A stretch of DNA of 64,000 nucleotides from Rhodobacter viridis. Its GTDB lineage: Bacteria; Pseudomonadota; Alphaproteobacteria; Rhodobacterales; Rhodobacteraceae. The DNA is taken from contig NZ_QJTK01000003.1 of assembly GCF_003217355.1 (NCBI RefSeq), positions 225,528 through 289,527 on the forward strand. Reading direction: 5' to 3'. How positions within the stretch are numbered: position 1 is the stretch's first letter; every line of letters starts with the position of its first letter. Position numbers and translations under genes: made by a program. The notes under the pieces were generated by a model. That model worked only from the letters and a program-made list of their open reading frames with translations. It was not told the DNA's origin and searched no databases. Shown here in pieces: positions 17,909-27,470 of this stretch.

Positions 17909-18877
17909 TCAGGAGAGGCGCAGCACGATCTTGCCAATATGGGCGCTTGATTCCATGCGCGCATGGGCGGCCGCGGCCTCTTCCAGCGGGAAGACGCTGT
18001 CCTGCACCACCTTGAGCTTGCCCGCCTCGACCATCGGCCAGACTTGCGCGCGCAGTTGCCGGGCGATCTCGGCCTTGGCGGCGTCGGATTGCGGCCGCAG
18101 GGTCGAGCCGGTGATCGTCAGGCGCCGCAGCATCACCTGGGCGAAGTTGATCTCGGCCTTCGGGCTTTCGAGGAAGGCGATGAAGACCATCCGCCCCTCG
18201 TCCGCCAAGGCCTTGAGGTTGCGGGCGATATAGCTGCCGCCCACCATGTCGAGGATCAGGTTCGCGCCGCCCTCGGCGCGCAGGATCTCGGCGAAATCGG
18301 CCGCGCGGTAGTTGATTGCGGTGGCGCCCAAGGTTTCGCAGGCGGCGCATTTCTCGGCGCTTCCCGCGGTCGCCCAGACCCGGGCGCCGAGCGCGCGGGC
18401 GATCTGGATCGCCGTCGTGCCGATGCCGGAGGAGCCGCCATGGACCAAAAACCGCTCGCCCGCCGAAAGGCCGCCGCGCATCACCACGTTCGACCAGACG
18501 GTGAAGCAGGTCTCGGGCAGGCAGGCGGCGTCGCGCAGGCTGGTTCCGACCGGGATCGGCAGGGCATGGGCGGCGGGGCATGTTGCATAGTCGGCATAGC
18601 CGCCGCCGGGCAGGAGCGCGCAGACCGGATCGCCGACCGACCAGCCGGACACGCCGGGGCCGAGCGCCGCGACATGGCCCGAGCATTCGAGCCCGGGCAG
18701 GTCCGAGGCGCCGGGCGGGGCCTTGTAGGCGCCCGCGCGTTGCAGCGCATCGGGGCGGTTCACCCCGGCATAGGCGATCTCGATCAGGATCTCGCCCGGG
18801 CCGGGGACCGGAACGGCGCGGCTGGCAAGTTTCAGCACCTCGGGGCCGCCGGGGGCGGTGATCTCGATGCAGCGCAT
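17909..18877 (-). CDS. NAD(P)H:quinone oxidoreductase, PIG3-like (zinc-independent MDR family)
   Basis: A 322-residue medium-chain dehydrogenase/reductase. The N-terminal MRCIEITAPGGPEVLKL matches the family start. The nucleotide-binding motif is FLVHGGSSGIGTTAIQIARALGARVWATAGS (about 140-170), without the structural zinc cysteines. I chose the ATG at 18877 from family alignment. An in-frame TTG at 18898 overlaps the upstream stop (TTGA) and has GGGGGGA before it, so it may be the real start, adding 7 residues. Co-directional with the COQ9 gene upstream, probably one operon. Confidence 0.87.
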   Translation of the reverse strand: MRCIEITAPGGPEVLKLASRAVPVPGPGEILIEIAYAGVNRPDALQRAGAYKAPPGASDLPGLECSGHVAALGPGVSGWSVGDPVCALLPGGGYADYATCPAAHALPIPVGTSLRDAACLPETCFTVWSNVVMRGGLSAGERFLVHGGSSGIGTTAIQIARALGARVWATAGSAEKCAACETLGATAINYRAADFAEILRAEGGANLILDMVGGSYIARNLKALADEGRMVFIAFLESPKAEINFAQVMLRRLTITGSTLRPQSDAAKAEIARQLRAQVWPMVEAGKLKVVQDSVFPLEEAAAAHARMESSAHIGKIVLRLS

Positions 18878-18894
18878 CGACTGCGGCAGGGCTT

Positions 18895-19575
18895 TCAAAG
18901 CGTGTCCCCCCGCGGCGAGAGACTGCCCGGCGCGGTCCGCGGCCCCGGCGCGCGAATCGTGTCGAGGAAACCGCGCAGGCCGGGCAGGCGCAGCAGCCCG
19001 CCCTTGATCTTTTCGAACTGCAGCACGTCCTCGATCCGGTGGTTCAGGAAGGCCCAGGTGTCGGCATGCTCGGGGCTTTCGTCGCCGATCCAGAACAGCA
19101 CCGTCGCCGAGAACACGCCCGACAGCGTCAGGCGCTTCGAATACCAGTTGTAATCGCGGCTCTCATCGCCAAGGCCGAGCCAGATCGTATCGGCGGTTTC
19201 CCAGACGAGTCGCCCGCCCAGCGCCATGTTCTGCGGCAGGGCAAAGGCGGAACTGGCGCGGCGGACAAGCTCGGCATCGACCATGCCGATGCGCATCTTC
19301 ACCGCTGCCGCCACCTTGTCGCGGAAGCGAAGGTCCTGAAAATCTTGCTCTTTCAGCGCCGCAGCCAGCGCCCGGTCAGCGGCGCGGTGATATTCTGCCG
19401 CCAGATCGATGGCGCCGCGCGGGCAGACAAGCCGCGCAAGCGTCGGATCGACGCCGAGGTCGGTCACTGCCGCGGCAAAGGCCGGATCGGACCAGCCATC
19501 GAAAGGCACATGCGGCGTGATCGCCTCGAGCAGGTCGGCCCGCAGGCGCGATGCCTCCAAATGGTCGTTTTTCAT
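18895..19575 (-). CDS. COQ9 family protein, ubiquinone biosynthesis
   Basis: A 226-residue COQ9 homologue. In mitochondria COQ9 binds lipids and presents the intermediate to the COQ7 hydroxylase; alphaproteobacteria carry the ancestral form. The TetR-like N-terminal helices and the diagnostic YNWYSKRLTLSGVFSATVLFWIGD (about 141-165) followed by TWAFLNHRIEDVLQFEKIK are clear. Placement upstream of a quinone oxidoreductase gene fits quinone metabolism. Divergent from rpsU; 105 bases hold both promoters. Confidence 0.9.
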   Translation of the reverse strand: MKNDHLEASRLRADLLEAITPHVPFDGWSDPAFAAAVTDLGVDPTLARLVCPRGAIDLAAEYHRAADRALAAALKEQDFQDLRFRDKVAAAVKMRIGMVDAELVRRASSAFALPQNMALGGRLVWETADTIWLGLGDESRDYNWYSKRLTLSGVFSATVLFWIGDESPEHADTWAFLNHRIEDVLQFEKIKGGLLRLPGLRGFLDTIRAPGPRTAPGSLSPRGDTL

Positions 19576-19680
19576 TGCTTTTCCCTTGCGCGGCAGCGGT
19601 GGACAAATGTCCGGACCTTTGCTATATGGCCGCTTCCTGCAAACTGATGCAACTCAAACTTAGGAAGGTGGTGACACCAC

Positions 19681-19887
19681 ATGCAGGTCAGCGTTCGCGA
19701 CAACAACGTCGAACAAGCGCTTCGTGCCCTGAAGAAAAAACTTCAGCGCGAGGGGGTTTTCCGTGAAATGAAGCTCAAGCAGCATTTCGAAAAGCCGTCC
19801 GTGAAGAAAGCGCGCGAGAAAGCTGAAGCCGTTCGCCGTGCCCGTAAACTGGCGCGGAAGAAAGCTCAGCGCGAAGGCGCACTTTAA
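19681..19887 (+). CDS. rpsU: 30S ribosomal protein S21
   Basis: A 68-residue basic protein of the small ribosomal subunit. The sequence [20 protein letters not shown] and the C-terminal run of Lys/Arg ([15 protein letters not shown]) are diagnostic. It is preceded by TAGGAAGGTGGTGACACCAC and followed about 40 bases later by a strong intrinsic terminator, so it is a single-gene unit. Confidence 0.97.
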   Translation: MQVSVRDNNVEQALRALKKKLQREGVFREMKLKQHFEKPSVKKAREKAEAVRRARKLARKKAQREGAL

Positions 19888-19926
19888 GAGGCGTTTGATA
19901 ACGCTGGCGGGCTTGCCCGCACCGCG

Positions 19927-19965
19927 AACCCCCGTGGCTCAGCCAACGGGGGTTTCTGGTTTTTG
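19927..19965 (+). terminator. Rho-independent terminator of rpsU
   Basis: AACCCCCGT (19927-19935) pairs with ACGGGGGTT (19946-19954), and an inner GGCT/AGCC stem tightens the loop. A T-rich tail (TTTCTGGTTTTT) follows. Confidence 0.88.
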
Positions 19966-19981
19966 GGGGGGGCAGTCTGGC

Positions 19982-21688
19982 TCAGGCCACGCGGCGCTGC
20001 GCTGCATCCATCGATTCGGTGCGGAACAGGATCATTGCCTCGCGCAACTGTGCCGACATGCCCGACAGCACCCGGCTCGCGGCCGTCGTTTCCTCGAACA
20101 TGGCCACGTTCTGCTGCGTCACCGCATCGAGTTGCTCGACCGAGCCGTTGATCTCGGTCAGGGCGCGGGATTGCTCCTCGGCCGAGCGGGCGATTTCGGC
20201 GACCCGGGCCGAGATGTTTTCCACCGCAGCGACGATGCCATCGAGCGTGGTGACCATCTGGTTCACCAGGTCCACGCCGGTCTTCACCTGCCGTTCGGAT
20301 GATTGGATCAGCGTCGAAATCTCGCGTGCGGAGGCCGAGGAGCGCTGAGCCAGATCGCGCACCTCCGAGGCCACGACGGCGAAGCCGCGGCCCGCCTCGC
20401 CCGCGCGGGCGGCTTCGACCCCGGCGTTCAGGGCCAGCAGGTTGGTCTGGAAAGCGATGTCGTCGATGACCGAGGTGATCGAGGCGATCTGATGCGAGCT
20501 CTGCTCGATTTCGCCCATGGCGCGGATCGAGGCGCCGACAACATGTGTGCTGTCGCGCGCCATCTTTTCCGCGGCCTGCGCCGCCTGCGCGGCCGAAGTT
20601 GCCATCTGCGCGGCAGACCCCACCGAACTCGACAATTCGTTCATCGCCGAAGCGGTGGTGGCCAGCGCATGCGCCTGCCGTTCCGTCCGCGCCGAGAGAT
20701 TTTCAGAGGCCGAGGTGATGTCGGCGATCTGGGCGGTGATCTCTTCCGAGCAGGACAGCGCCACCCCGATCGCCTGGGCCAACTGGGTCACGGCGGCGTT
20801 GAAATCCTCGCTCAGCGAGCCGTAATCGCCGCCCTCAAGCCGGGCCAGCCGCACGGTCAGATCGCCGCCCGACAGGGCCCGCAGCACGTCGCGCAGGCGG
20901 GTGACGACCTCTTCCTGGCGTGCGGTATGGACATTGCGCTCGTCCGCCAGACGGGCGGAGGCTTCCAGTGCGCGGGCATTGGCTTCGGCCGCGGAGCGGG
21001 CTGTCGCCTCGGCCTCGGCGCGCAGGGCATGGGCCTCCTGCGCCACCTTTTCCGACTCGCGCCGACGGGTTTCGGCCTGCTGGGCGGCCTCTTCGGCGCG
21101 GCGCTGGGCTTCTTCGGCGTGGTGGGACATCTGATGCACGCTCTCGAGTTGCGCCGAAAGCGACGCCTCCATCCGCTGGCGATAGATCACGCTGGCAATC
21201 AGAACCGCGGTTTCCGCCACCACCAGGGCGCCGTGGAACAGGGTACGCAGGATGTTGGGCCAAAGTTCATTGCTGGGATAGACGAGACTTGGCACCAGAA
21301 CGCTGAGCGAGAGGTGATGCAGCGCGATCGTGGCGGCCGAAATCAGCAGCACGCGGATGTCGACCATCGCCCCGAGCGTGGCCAGAACCGCGAAATAAAC
21401 CATATGGCTGTCGATCTGCCAGGGTTGTCCGGACAGGGCGGCGGTAAAGGCGATCGCCTGACCGACGAGCCCCTGCGCCACCAGAGTGCGCCCGCTGGTG
21501 CATTCCCCGCGCAGATAGCCAAGCCCGGCAACGCCTGCAAAGGCCCAGGCGATCAGGCTTGCGGCCAGCGCCGCCGTGCCGACGTAAATCGCGACACCGG
21601 TGATGAGGACGGCACAGGCGAGCGTTGCAAGCAGAAAAAGCCGCAACCGGATCGAGATCACGTCCTGTTCCGTCGAGGGGGTCGTCAT
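19982..21688 (-). CDS. Methyl-accepting chemotaxis protein with integral-membrane sensor region
   Basis: A 568-residue chemoreceptor. Residues 1-190 are mostly hydrophobic, with about six membrane segments and no sizeable periplasmic domain. A long Ala/Glu/Arg-rich coiled coil follows (about 195-280), then a HAMP-like region (about 285-335) and the signalling domain, whose hairpin tip reads [22 protein letters not shown]. The ligand or signal is probably sensed within the membrane, as for redox or energy taxis (inference). The ATG at 21688 follows GGAGTTTACTGAC; the reading frame extends further upstream, but only through the neighbouring small gene. Confidence 0.92.
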   Translation of the reverse strand: MTTPSTEQDVISIRLRLFLLATLACAVLITGVAIYVGTAALAASLIAWAFAGVAGLGYLRGECTSGRTLVAQGLVGQAIAFTAALSGQPWQIDSHMVYFAVLATLGAMVDIRVLLISAATIALHHLSLSVLVPSLVYPSNELWPNILRTLFHGALVVAETAVLIASVIYRQRMEASLSAQLESVHQMSHHAEEAQRRAEEAAQQAETRRRESEKVAQEAHALRAEAEATARSAAEANARALEASARLADERNVHTARQEEVVTRLRDVLRALSGGDLTVRLARLEGGDYGSLSEDFNAAVTQLAQAIGVALSCSEEITAQIADITSASENLSARTERQAHALATTASAMNELSSSVGSAAQMATSAAQAAQAAEKMARDSTHVVGASIRAMGEIEQSSHQIASITSVIDDIAFQTNLLALNAGVEAARAGEAGRGFAVVASEVRDLAQRSSASAREISTLIQSSERQVKTGVDLVNQMVTTLDGIVAAVENISARVAEIARSAEEQSRALTEINGSVEQLDAVTQQNVAMFEETTAASRVLSGMSAQLREAMILFRTESMDAAQRRVA

Positions 21689-21689
21689 G

Positions 21690-21980
21690 TCAGTAAACTC
21701 CACAAAATGCGGTGACGGTCGCTGCGTCGACCACCGCCCAGGCGCCGGCATCGGACAGGCGCCCTGCCGCGCCCGGGTCCGACGCGGCCACCAGATGTCC
21801 AAGAGGGGCCTCGGTCGGGCCGATCAGATGCGCGCCCGCTTTTTCGGCGATCAGATCTGCGCTGCGCCAAGGGGGGACGACGATGACCCAAGGGCCAGCC
21901 CCCGATGCCTTTGCATCAAAAAGCGCCCCCGCGGGAGCGATCGTTATGGACAGGGCGAGAACCATGAATTCGAGTCGCAT
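21690..21980 (-). CDS. Small exported protein of unknown function upstream of the chemoreceptor gene
   Basis: A 96-residue protein with an apparent signal peptide ([23 protein letters not shown]). The mature part has a short sequence [20 protein letters not shown] and no motif I recognise. GGAGGAGGCTTCG precedes the ATG, a very good ribosome-binding site. Its stop is one base from the chemoreceptor start, so the two are translated from one mRNA; a periplasmic partner for the receptor is possible but unproven. Function is not assigned. Confidence 0.7.
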   Translation of the reverse strand: MRLEFMVLALSITIAPAGALFDAKASGAGPWVIVVPPWRSADLIAEKAGAHLIGPTEAPLGHLVAASDPGAAGRLSDAGAWAVVDAATVTAFCGVY

Positions 21981-22068
21981 CGAAGCCTCCTCCCGGAAGC
22001 CTAGGCGCAAGCTCTTAACAACCGATGTTCAGGCTTCTTAAGCGCTGAAACTTGTGTGCAAATTCTGC

Positions 22069-22527
22069 TCAGATCGGCAGCGCGGTGGTCTTGAAGACGG
22101 TGCGCAGCGCGAAGGAGCTCTGCATGCCCTGCACGCCCGGCAACCGCGCCAGTTTCGAGCGGTGGATGCGGGCGAAATCCTCGGTATCCTCGGCCACGAC
22201 CTTCAGCAGATAGTCGGCCGAGCCCGCCATCAGATGGCATTCGAGCACGTCGGGGATCTTTTTCACCTCGCGTTCGAAGGCTTCAAGCACCTCGTCCGCC
22301 TGACCCGAGAGCGTGATCTCGACGAAGACGGTGGTCGGGCGACCCAGCCGACGCGCGTCGAGCAGGGCGACGTAATCCTTGATGTAGCCCTCTTCCTCGA
22401 GCCGTTGCACCCGGCGGTGGCAGGCCGAGGCCGAGAGGTTGACCCGTTCGGAAAGTTCGGCGTTCGAGATCCGCCCCTGCTTTTGCAATACGGTCAGGAT
22501 CCGGCGATCTGTGGCGTCAAGGCTCAT
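22069..22527 (-). CDS. Lrp/AsnC family transcriptional regulator, probable alanine dehydrogenase regulator
   Basis: A 152-residue Lrp/AsnC protein: helix-turn-helix at DATDRRILTVLQKQGRISNAELSERVNLSASACHRRVQRLEEEGYI (about 4-48), then an alpha/beta effector-binding RAM domain. It is divergent from the alanine dehydrogenase locus with a 138-base gap, the usual arrangement for AldR-like activators responding to alanine. I start at MSLDATDRRI (22527) because the family begins here; an upstream ATG would add 25 residues of non-conserved sequence. Confidence 0.9.
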   Translation of the reverse strand: MSLDATDRRILTVLQKQGRISNAELSERVNLSASACHRRVQRLEEEGYIKDYVALLDARRLGRPTTVFVEITLSGQADEVLEAFEREVKKIPDVLECHLMAGSADYLLKVVAEDTEDFARIHRSKLARLPGVQGMQSSFALRTVFKTTALPI

Positions 22528-22665
22528 GGGGGCGCAAGTTTCTTCGAAGGTGAGGGGGTTCCATCGAAGATATGGGCGGGGAATGGTGCGTTTTGCAAGC
22601 ACATTTGAATGCCTTTTTCATCGTCGCAGGCGCAGACTGACCGAACAAAGTCCAGGGAGGGACCC

Positions 22666-23784
22666 ATGAAAATCGGATGCGTGAAAGAGATCAAGGCGCA
22701 GGAATTCCGCGTCGGCATGACCCCGGCTGCGGCGCAGGAGGCGGTGGCGCATGGCCATGCGGTGATGATCGAAACCGGTGCGGGGCTGGGTGCGGGCTTC
22801 ACCGACGCCGATTATGTCGCCGCCGGTGCGGCGATCGCGGCCGATGCGGCGACGGTCTGGACCGAGGCCGAGATGGTGGTCAAGGTCAAGGAACCGCAGG
22901 CGGGCGAGCGCGCGCAGCTGCGCCCCGGGCAGGTGCTTTTCACCTATCTGCACCTCGCGCCCGATCCGGAGCAGACCGCGGATCTGATCAAATCCGGCGC
23001 CACCTGCATCGCCTATGAGACCGTGACCGACCGCAACGGCGGGCTGCCGCTGCTGGCGCCGATGTCCGAAGTGGCCGGGCGGCTTGCGCCGCAGGTCGGG
23101 GCCTAGGCGCTGCAAAAGGCCAATGGCGGGCGCGGCGTGCTGCTGGGCGGCGTACCCGGGGTTCTGCCCGCGAAGGTTCTGGTGATCGGCGGTGGTGTCG
23201 TCGGCACGCAGGCGGCGCGGGTGGCGGCCGGGATGGGCGCCGATGTGACGGTGCTCGACCGCTCGCTGCCGCGGCTGCGCTATCTGGATGACGTTTTCGG
23301 CCGGGACTTCCGCACCGGCTATGCCTCGGCCGCGCTGACGGCGGAACTGGTGACCGAGGCCGACATGGTGATCGGCGCGGTTCTGGTGCCGGGGGCTGCG
23401 GCGCCGAAACTGGTCAGCCGGGCGATGCTGCAGACGATGAAACCGGGCGCGGTGCTGGTTGATGTCGCGATCGATCAGGGCGGCTGCTTCGAGACATCGA
23501 AAGCCACGACCCATCAGGACCCGATCTACGAAGTGGATGGAATCATTCACTATTGCGTAGCGAACATGCCGGGCGCCGTGGCTCGGACCTCGACCCAGGC
23601 GCTGGGCAATGCGACGCTGCCCTTCCTGCTCGCGCTTGCTGACAAGGGCTGGCGGCAGGCCTGTGCCGAAGATCCGCATCTGCTCGCCGGGCTCAATGTC
23701 CATGCGGGCCGGATCACCTGCGCCCCGGTCGGCGCGGCGCTGGGCCTGACGGCGATCGATCCGGCGACGGCGCTGAAGCTGTAA
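22666..23784 (+). pseudogene. ald: Alanine dehydrogenase gene interrupted by an in-frame TAG
   Basis: The frame reads as NAD-dependent alanine dehydrogenase: catalytic Lys in VVKVKEP (about 74), catalytic His in FTYLHLAPD (about 96), and the NAD-binding site [17 protein letters not shown] (about 168-184). Counting the stop it spans 373 codons, the normal length. At 23104-23106, codon 147, the frame hits TAG between QVGA and ALQKANGG, where homologues have an aromatic residue; TAC or TAT to TAG is one change. Both sides stay in the same frame, so this is a nonsense change and not an indel. The protein would end before the NAD-binding domain. A sequencing error or suppression are alternatives. 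Confidence 0.85.
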
Positions 23785-23790
23785 GATAAT

Positions 23791-23820
23791 CCCTGTTCCG
23801 GCGTGCATGTCGGAACAGGG
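23791..23820 (+). terminator. Hairpin downstream of ald
   Basis: CCCTGTTCCG (23791-23800) and CGGAACAGGG (23811-23820) form a perfect 10-base stem beginning 7 bases after the ald stop. There is no T-run after it, so it may stabilise the mRNA end or need Rho. Confidence 0.55.
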
Positions 23821-23886
23821 GCTGTTCGCCGGTGCGGCTTGCGCGTGGGCAGATTTCGGGCAGGCTGGTCCCACAGGAGGCCCCTC

Positions 23887-24588
23887 ATGACCGATCTTTC
23901 GCTTTTCCCGATCACCCGGCGCTGGCCCGCGACCCGTCCCGAAGCCATCCAGCTCTACTCGCTGCCGACGCCGAATGGCATCAAGGTCTCGATCCTGCTC
24001 GAGGAGACGGGTCTGCCCTATGAGCCGCATCTGGTCAGTTTCGATACGCAAGACCAGATGACGCCCGAGTTCCTCTCGCTCAATCCGAACAACAAGATCC
24101 CGGCGATTCTCGATCCGAACGGGCCGGGGGGCAAGCCGCTCGCGCTGTTCGAAAGCGGTGCGATCCTGATCTATCTGGCCGAGAAATCAGGACAATTCCT
24201 GCCCCAGGCGCAGCGCTACGAGGTGCTGCAATGGCTGATGTTCCAGATGGGCGGGGTCGGGCCGATGTTCGGCCAGCTGGGTTATTTCCACAACTATGCG
24301 GGCAAGGACATCGAAGACCCTCGCCCGAAAGAGCGTTACCGCGCCGAGGTGGCGCGGCTGTTGCGGGTGCTCGACGAGGTGATGGCGGGCAAGGAGTGGA
24401 TCGCGGGCGACTATTCCATTGCCGACATTGCGATCTGTCCCTGGTTGCGCGCGTTGCAGGTGCATTACAAGGTGACCGATCTGGTCGGCTGGGACGCGCT
24501 GCGCCATGTGCCTGCCTGGCTCGATCGATTCCTTGACCGCCCCGCCGTGCAGCGCGGTCTGTTGGTGCCGCTGCGCGATCAGGCCTGA
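23887..24588 (+). CDS. Glutathione S-transferase family protein (YghU/YfcG-like)
   Basis: A 233-residue GST of the Nu/YghU-like group. An N-terminal extension precedes the thioredoxin-fold domain, which starts at IQLYSLPTPNGIKVSILLEETGLPYEPHLV (about 20-50). The Asn/Pro-rich glutathione contacts (SLNPNNKIPAI) and FESGAILIYLAEK follow, then the helical domain with GDYSIADIAICPW. Related enzymes reduce organic peroxides or disulfides with glutathione. AGGAGGCCCCTC precedes the ATG. Its 3' end overlaps the convergent hypothetical gene by 10 bases. Confidence 0.9.
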   Translation: MTDLSLFPITRRWPATRPEAIQLYSLPTPNGIKVSILLEETGLPYEPHLVSFDTQDQMTPEFLSLNPNNKIPAILDPNGPGGKPLALFESGAILIYLAEKSGQFLPQAQRYEVLQWLMFQMGGVGPMFGQLGYFHNYAGKDIEDPRPKERYRAEVARLLRVLDEVMAGKEWIAGDYSIADIAICPWLRALQVHYKVTDLVGWDALRHVPAWLDRFLDRPAVQRGLLVPLRDQA

Positions 24589-25232
24589 GAGGGGCCGCCC
24601 GACATGCCGCGACCGGCGCGCTCGGCCAGCCGTGCGGCAAGCCAGGCCATCCAGCCCTCCGGCTGGGTGAAATGGAAGGGCGAGCCCTCGGGCGTCGGGA
24701 TCGGTGCACCTGTCTGACGGGCTTCTGCTTCGAGCCGGGCGGCGGCAATGATCTGTGCCGGGCTGCGCGCCAGCGCGGCGCGGGCCAGTTCGACTGCCTC
24801 GTCCCGGGTCAGGGCCGGATCGAACAGATCAGCGCCCATCCCCTCGGTCTCGATGAAGCTGCGCAGACGCGACTGCGCGGCTTCGATCCGGACGACGGCA
24901 TGATCGCGCTGATCGGCACGGAAGGCGCGTTCCAGCGGCAGCGTTTCCTCGAACGACGACAATTCTTCGCTCAGACCGTCGATCGCGGCGGCTAGTTCCA
25001 GCGCAACCTTCGTATCTTCCTGCACCGCGATTTCAGCGCGGCAGGCGGCGATCATGTCGCGCAAGACAGAAATCCGGTGCAGGGCGATCACATCGGCGGT
25101 TTCGGCAAAGGCGATATCGCGCGCGGCGCGGCCAAGATCGTCCATCGCCGATTCGAGCGGAAAAAGCGCCCGGGCAGGGCGGGCAGAACTGTACAGGTTT
25201 CCGGCAAGTGTCCAGGCAGCGTCGTGAAGCAT
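24579..25232 (-). CDS. Hypothetical protein, helical, unknown function
   Basis: A 217-residue cytoplasmic protein rich in Ala, Glu and Arg, predicted mostly helical, with no signal peptide or membrane segment. The end GGWMAWLAARLAERA-like stretch (here QPEGWMAWLAARLAERAG) and the middle VALELAAAIDGLSEELSSFEETL have no motif I recognise. The ATG follows AGGGGATGCATC, a usable ribosome-binding site. The next gene in the same direction, the inositol monophosphatase gene, lies 101 bases upstream, so co-transcription is possible. Function is not assigned. Confidence 0.65.
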   Translation of the reverse strand: MLHDAAWTLAGNLYSSARPARALFPLESAMDDLGRAARDIAFAETADVIALHRISVLRDMIAACRAEIAVQEDTKVALELAAAIDGLSEELSSFEETLPLERAFRADQRDHAVVRIEAAQSRLRSFIETEGMGADLFDPALTRDEAVELARAALARSPAQIIAAARLEAEARQTGAPIPTPEGSPFHFTQPEGWMAWLAARLAERAGRGMSGGPSQA

Positions 25233-25333
25233 GATGCATCCCCTTCTGGTGATGCAGGCACCCTGTCACAACGGGGTGAACAAGCGGTGAACGCTCAGCG
25301 CGATGTTCGCTGTGCGTTCATGCTTTGGGCCGA

Positions 25334-26125
25334 TCAGTTCACGTCGCGGATGATCTTGCAGAGCGGCTCGAAGAGTTCCGCATTGCCCGCGATCACCGAG
25401 CTGCTTTCGAAAATGCCGCGATCGGCGCGCACCGGGCCGACAAAGCCGCCCGCTTCCTTCACGATGATCAGACCGGCGGCGATATCCCAGGCGTTGATGC
25501 CGCGCTCCCAATAGCCGTCGTAGCGGCCCGAGGCGACATAGGCGAGATCGAGCGCGGCAGAGCCGAAGCGGCGCACGCCCGCGCAGACCGGCATCAGCCG
25601 GGCCAGATCCTGCAGCGTCGCGGGCAGGGTCGAGCGGCCACCGAAGGGCACGCCGGTCGCAAACAGCGCCTCGATCATGTGACGACGGCCCGACACGCGC
25701 AGGCGGCTTTCGTTCATGAAGGCGCCAAGGCCTTTTTCCGCATAGTAAAGTTCGTCTTTCGCCGCGTCGAAGATGACGCCCGCGACGACTTCGCCCTTGT
25801 GTTCGAGCGCGATCGACACCGCCCAATGCGGCAGGCCGTGCAGGAAGTTGGTGGTTCCGTCGAGCGGATCGACGATCCAGCGGCGGGTCGGGTCTTCGCC
25901 GGCCTCTTCGCCGGTTTCCTCACCGAGCCAGCCATAGCTCGGACGGGCGCCGCGCAGCTCTTCCTTGATGATCCGCTCGGCTTCGCGGTCGGCTTTCGAC
26001 ACGAAGTCGCCCGGCCCCTTGGCCGAGACCTGAAGGTTCTCGACCTCGCGGAAGTCCTTCACCAGAGCCCGCCCCGCCTTGCGCGCGGCCTTGATCATCA
26101 GGTTGAGGTTGGCACTGCCTTGCAT
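25334..26125 (-). CDS. suhB: Inositol monophosphatase family protein (SuhB type)
   Basis: A 263-residue Mg-dependent phosphatase of the FIG superfamily. The metal-binding motifs are GEETGEE (about 68-74), WIVDPLDGTTNFLHG (about 83-97) and INAWDIAAG (about 208-216). SuhB hydrolyses inositol-1-phosphate and in some bacteria also works in rRNA transcription antitermination. The RNA polymerase-contact role cannot be judged from sequence. GGAGCCCACCCG precedes the ATG. It lies 61 bases downstream of the MFS gene on the same strand. Confidence 0.92.
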   Translation of the reverse strand: MQGSANLNLMIKAARKAGRALVKDFREVENLQVSAKGPGDFVSKADREAERIIKEELRGARPSYGWLGEETGEEAGEDPTRRWIVDPLDGTTNFLHGLPHWAVSIALEHKGEVVAGVIFDAAKDELYYAEKGLGAFMNESRLRVSGRRHMIEALFATGVPFGGRSTLPATLQDLARLMPVCAGVRRFGSAALDLAYVASGRYDGYWERGINAWDIAAGLIIVKEAGGFVGPVRADRGIFESSSVIAGNAELFEPLCKIIRDVN

Positions 26126-26186
26126 CGGGTGGGCTCCTTCGGTTCAAGCGCCTGCCTTACACGGCAGAAGTGAAGATTCCAAGAGG

Positions 26187-27383
26187 TCAGCCGCGGATCA
26201 ATTCAGCGCGTTTGGGCAGGAAGATCGTCAGCACCCCCATCGCGGGCAGGACCGAGCAGATCAGATAGACCGTGCGAATCCCCACATGGTCGGCCAGAAC
26301 GCCCAGACCTGCGGCGGCAATCCCGCCCATGCCGAAACTGAGGCCGAAGAAGATCCCCGCGACCATGCCGACACGGCCCGGCAACAGCTCCTGCGCCAGC
26401 ACGACGATGGCCGAGAAGGCCGAGGCGAGGATCAGCCCGATGCAGACCGTCAGCACGCCCGAGGCGACAAGCCCGACATGCGGCAGCGCCAGGGTGAAGG
26501 GCAGCACGCCCAGGATCGAGATCCAGATCACCACCATCGGCCCCCAGCGATCCGCGATCGGACCGCCCAGCACCGTGCCCGCGGCCACGGCCCCGAGGAA
26601 CAGGAACAGCATCAGCTGCGCGGTGCGGGTGTCGACGCCGAAACTCTCGATCAGGTAGAAGGTGTAATAGGAATGCAGCGACGCCATATAGGCGTTCTTC
26701 GAAAAGGTCAGGATCACCAGCACCGCGATGGCGGCGATGGTGCGGCCCTTCGACAGCGGCAGGGTCTTGTCGACAACTTTCTTCGCGCGGGAGGCGAGGT
26801 GGCTCGCATACCAGCGGCTCACCTGCACCAGAACGATCCCGGCCAGAACGGCGAGCCCGGCAAAGATCGCCACCGAGGGGCGGCCATAGGGCAGCACGAC
26901 GAAAGCGGCCAAGAGCGGGCCGATGGCGGTGCCGAAATTGCCGCCGACCTGAAAGACCGATTGCGCCAGACCAAAGCGCCCGCCGGAGGCGACACGGGCG
27001 ACGCGGCTGCTCTCCGGGTGGAAGATCGCCGAGCCGAGCCCGACCAGCATCGCCGCCGCGATCAGCGCCGGGTAGCTTGGCGCGAAGGCCAGCCCCATCA
27101 CCCCCATGAAGGTGCAGACAGAGGCAAGCGGCAGCGACCAGGGCTGCGGTTTCGCATCGGTGTAGATCCCGATCGCCGGTTGCAGAAGCGAGGCCGTGCC
27201 CTGAAAGGCCAGCGTCATCAATCCGATCTGCCAATATTGCAGCGCGAAATCCGTCTTCAGGATCGGATAGATCGACGACAGCATCGACTGCATCACATCG
27301 TTCATCATGTGGCAGGCGGAAACGGCAAGAAGGATCGGAAACACGGTCGCTTGAGCGGCGCGCGGCTGGGGAATGGCGGTCAT
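26187..27383 (-). CDS. MFS exporter, fosmidomycin resistance (Fsr) type
   Basis: A 398-residue major facilitator protein with about 12 membrane segments. The N-terminal ILLAVSACHMMNDVMQSMLSSIYPILK is typical of the Fsr/FSR group, as is FHPESSRVARVASGGRFGLAQSVFQVGGNFGTAIGPLLAA in the middle (seen here in segments around residues 145-185). Members export small molecules such as fosmidomycin in drug/proton antiport. The natural substrate is unknown. Transcribed toward suhB, and itself downstream of metR with an 87-base gap. Confidence 0.88.
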   Translation of the reverse strand: MTAIPQPRAAQATVFPILLAVSACHMMNDVMQSMLSSIYPILKTDFALQYWQIGLMTLAFQGTASLLQPAIGIYTDAKPQPWSLPLASVCTFMGVMGLAFAPSYPALIAAAMLVGLGSAIFHPESSRVARVASGGRFGLAQSVFQVGGNFGTAIGPLLAAFVVLPYGRPSVAIFAGLAVLAGIVLVQVSRWYASHLASRAKKVVDKTLPLSKGRTIAAIAVLVILTFSKNAYMASLHSYYTFYLIESFGVDTRTAQLMLFLFLGAVAAGTVLGGPIADRWGPMVVIWISILGVLPFTLALPHVGLVASGVLTVCIGLILASAFSAIVVLAQELLPGRVGMVAGIFFGLSFGMGGIAAAGLGVLADHVGIRTVYLICSVLPAMGVLTIFLPKRAELIRG

Positions 27384-27470
27384 GGACGGTCCTCGGGCTG
27401 AGGCCGCGATCTAAGCCCGGCCCCGATCCCGCGTCACGCGCAACTTTGTGACGGTTACATCACCCTTGTG

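Noticed and set aside
22666-23784. Treating the two halves of ald as two separate functional genes
   Set aside because: Neither half has a full set of catalytic and NAD-binding residues; they join seamlessly in one frame, so a single disrupted gene is simpler.
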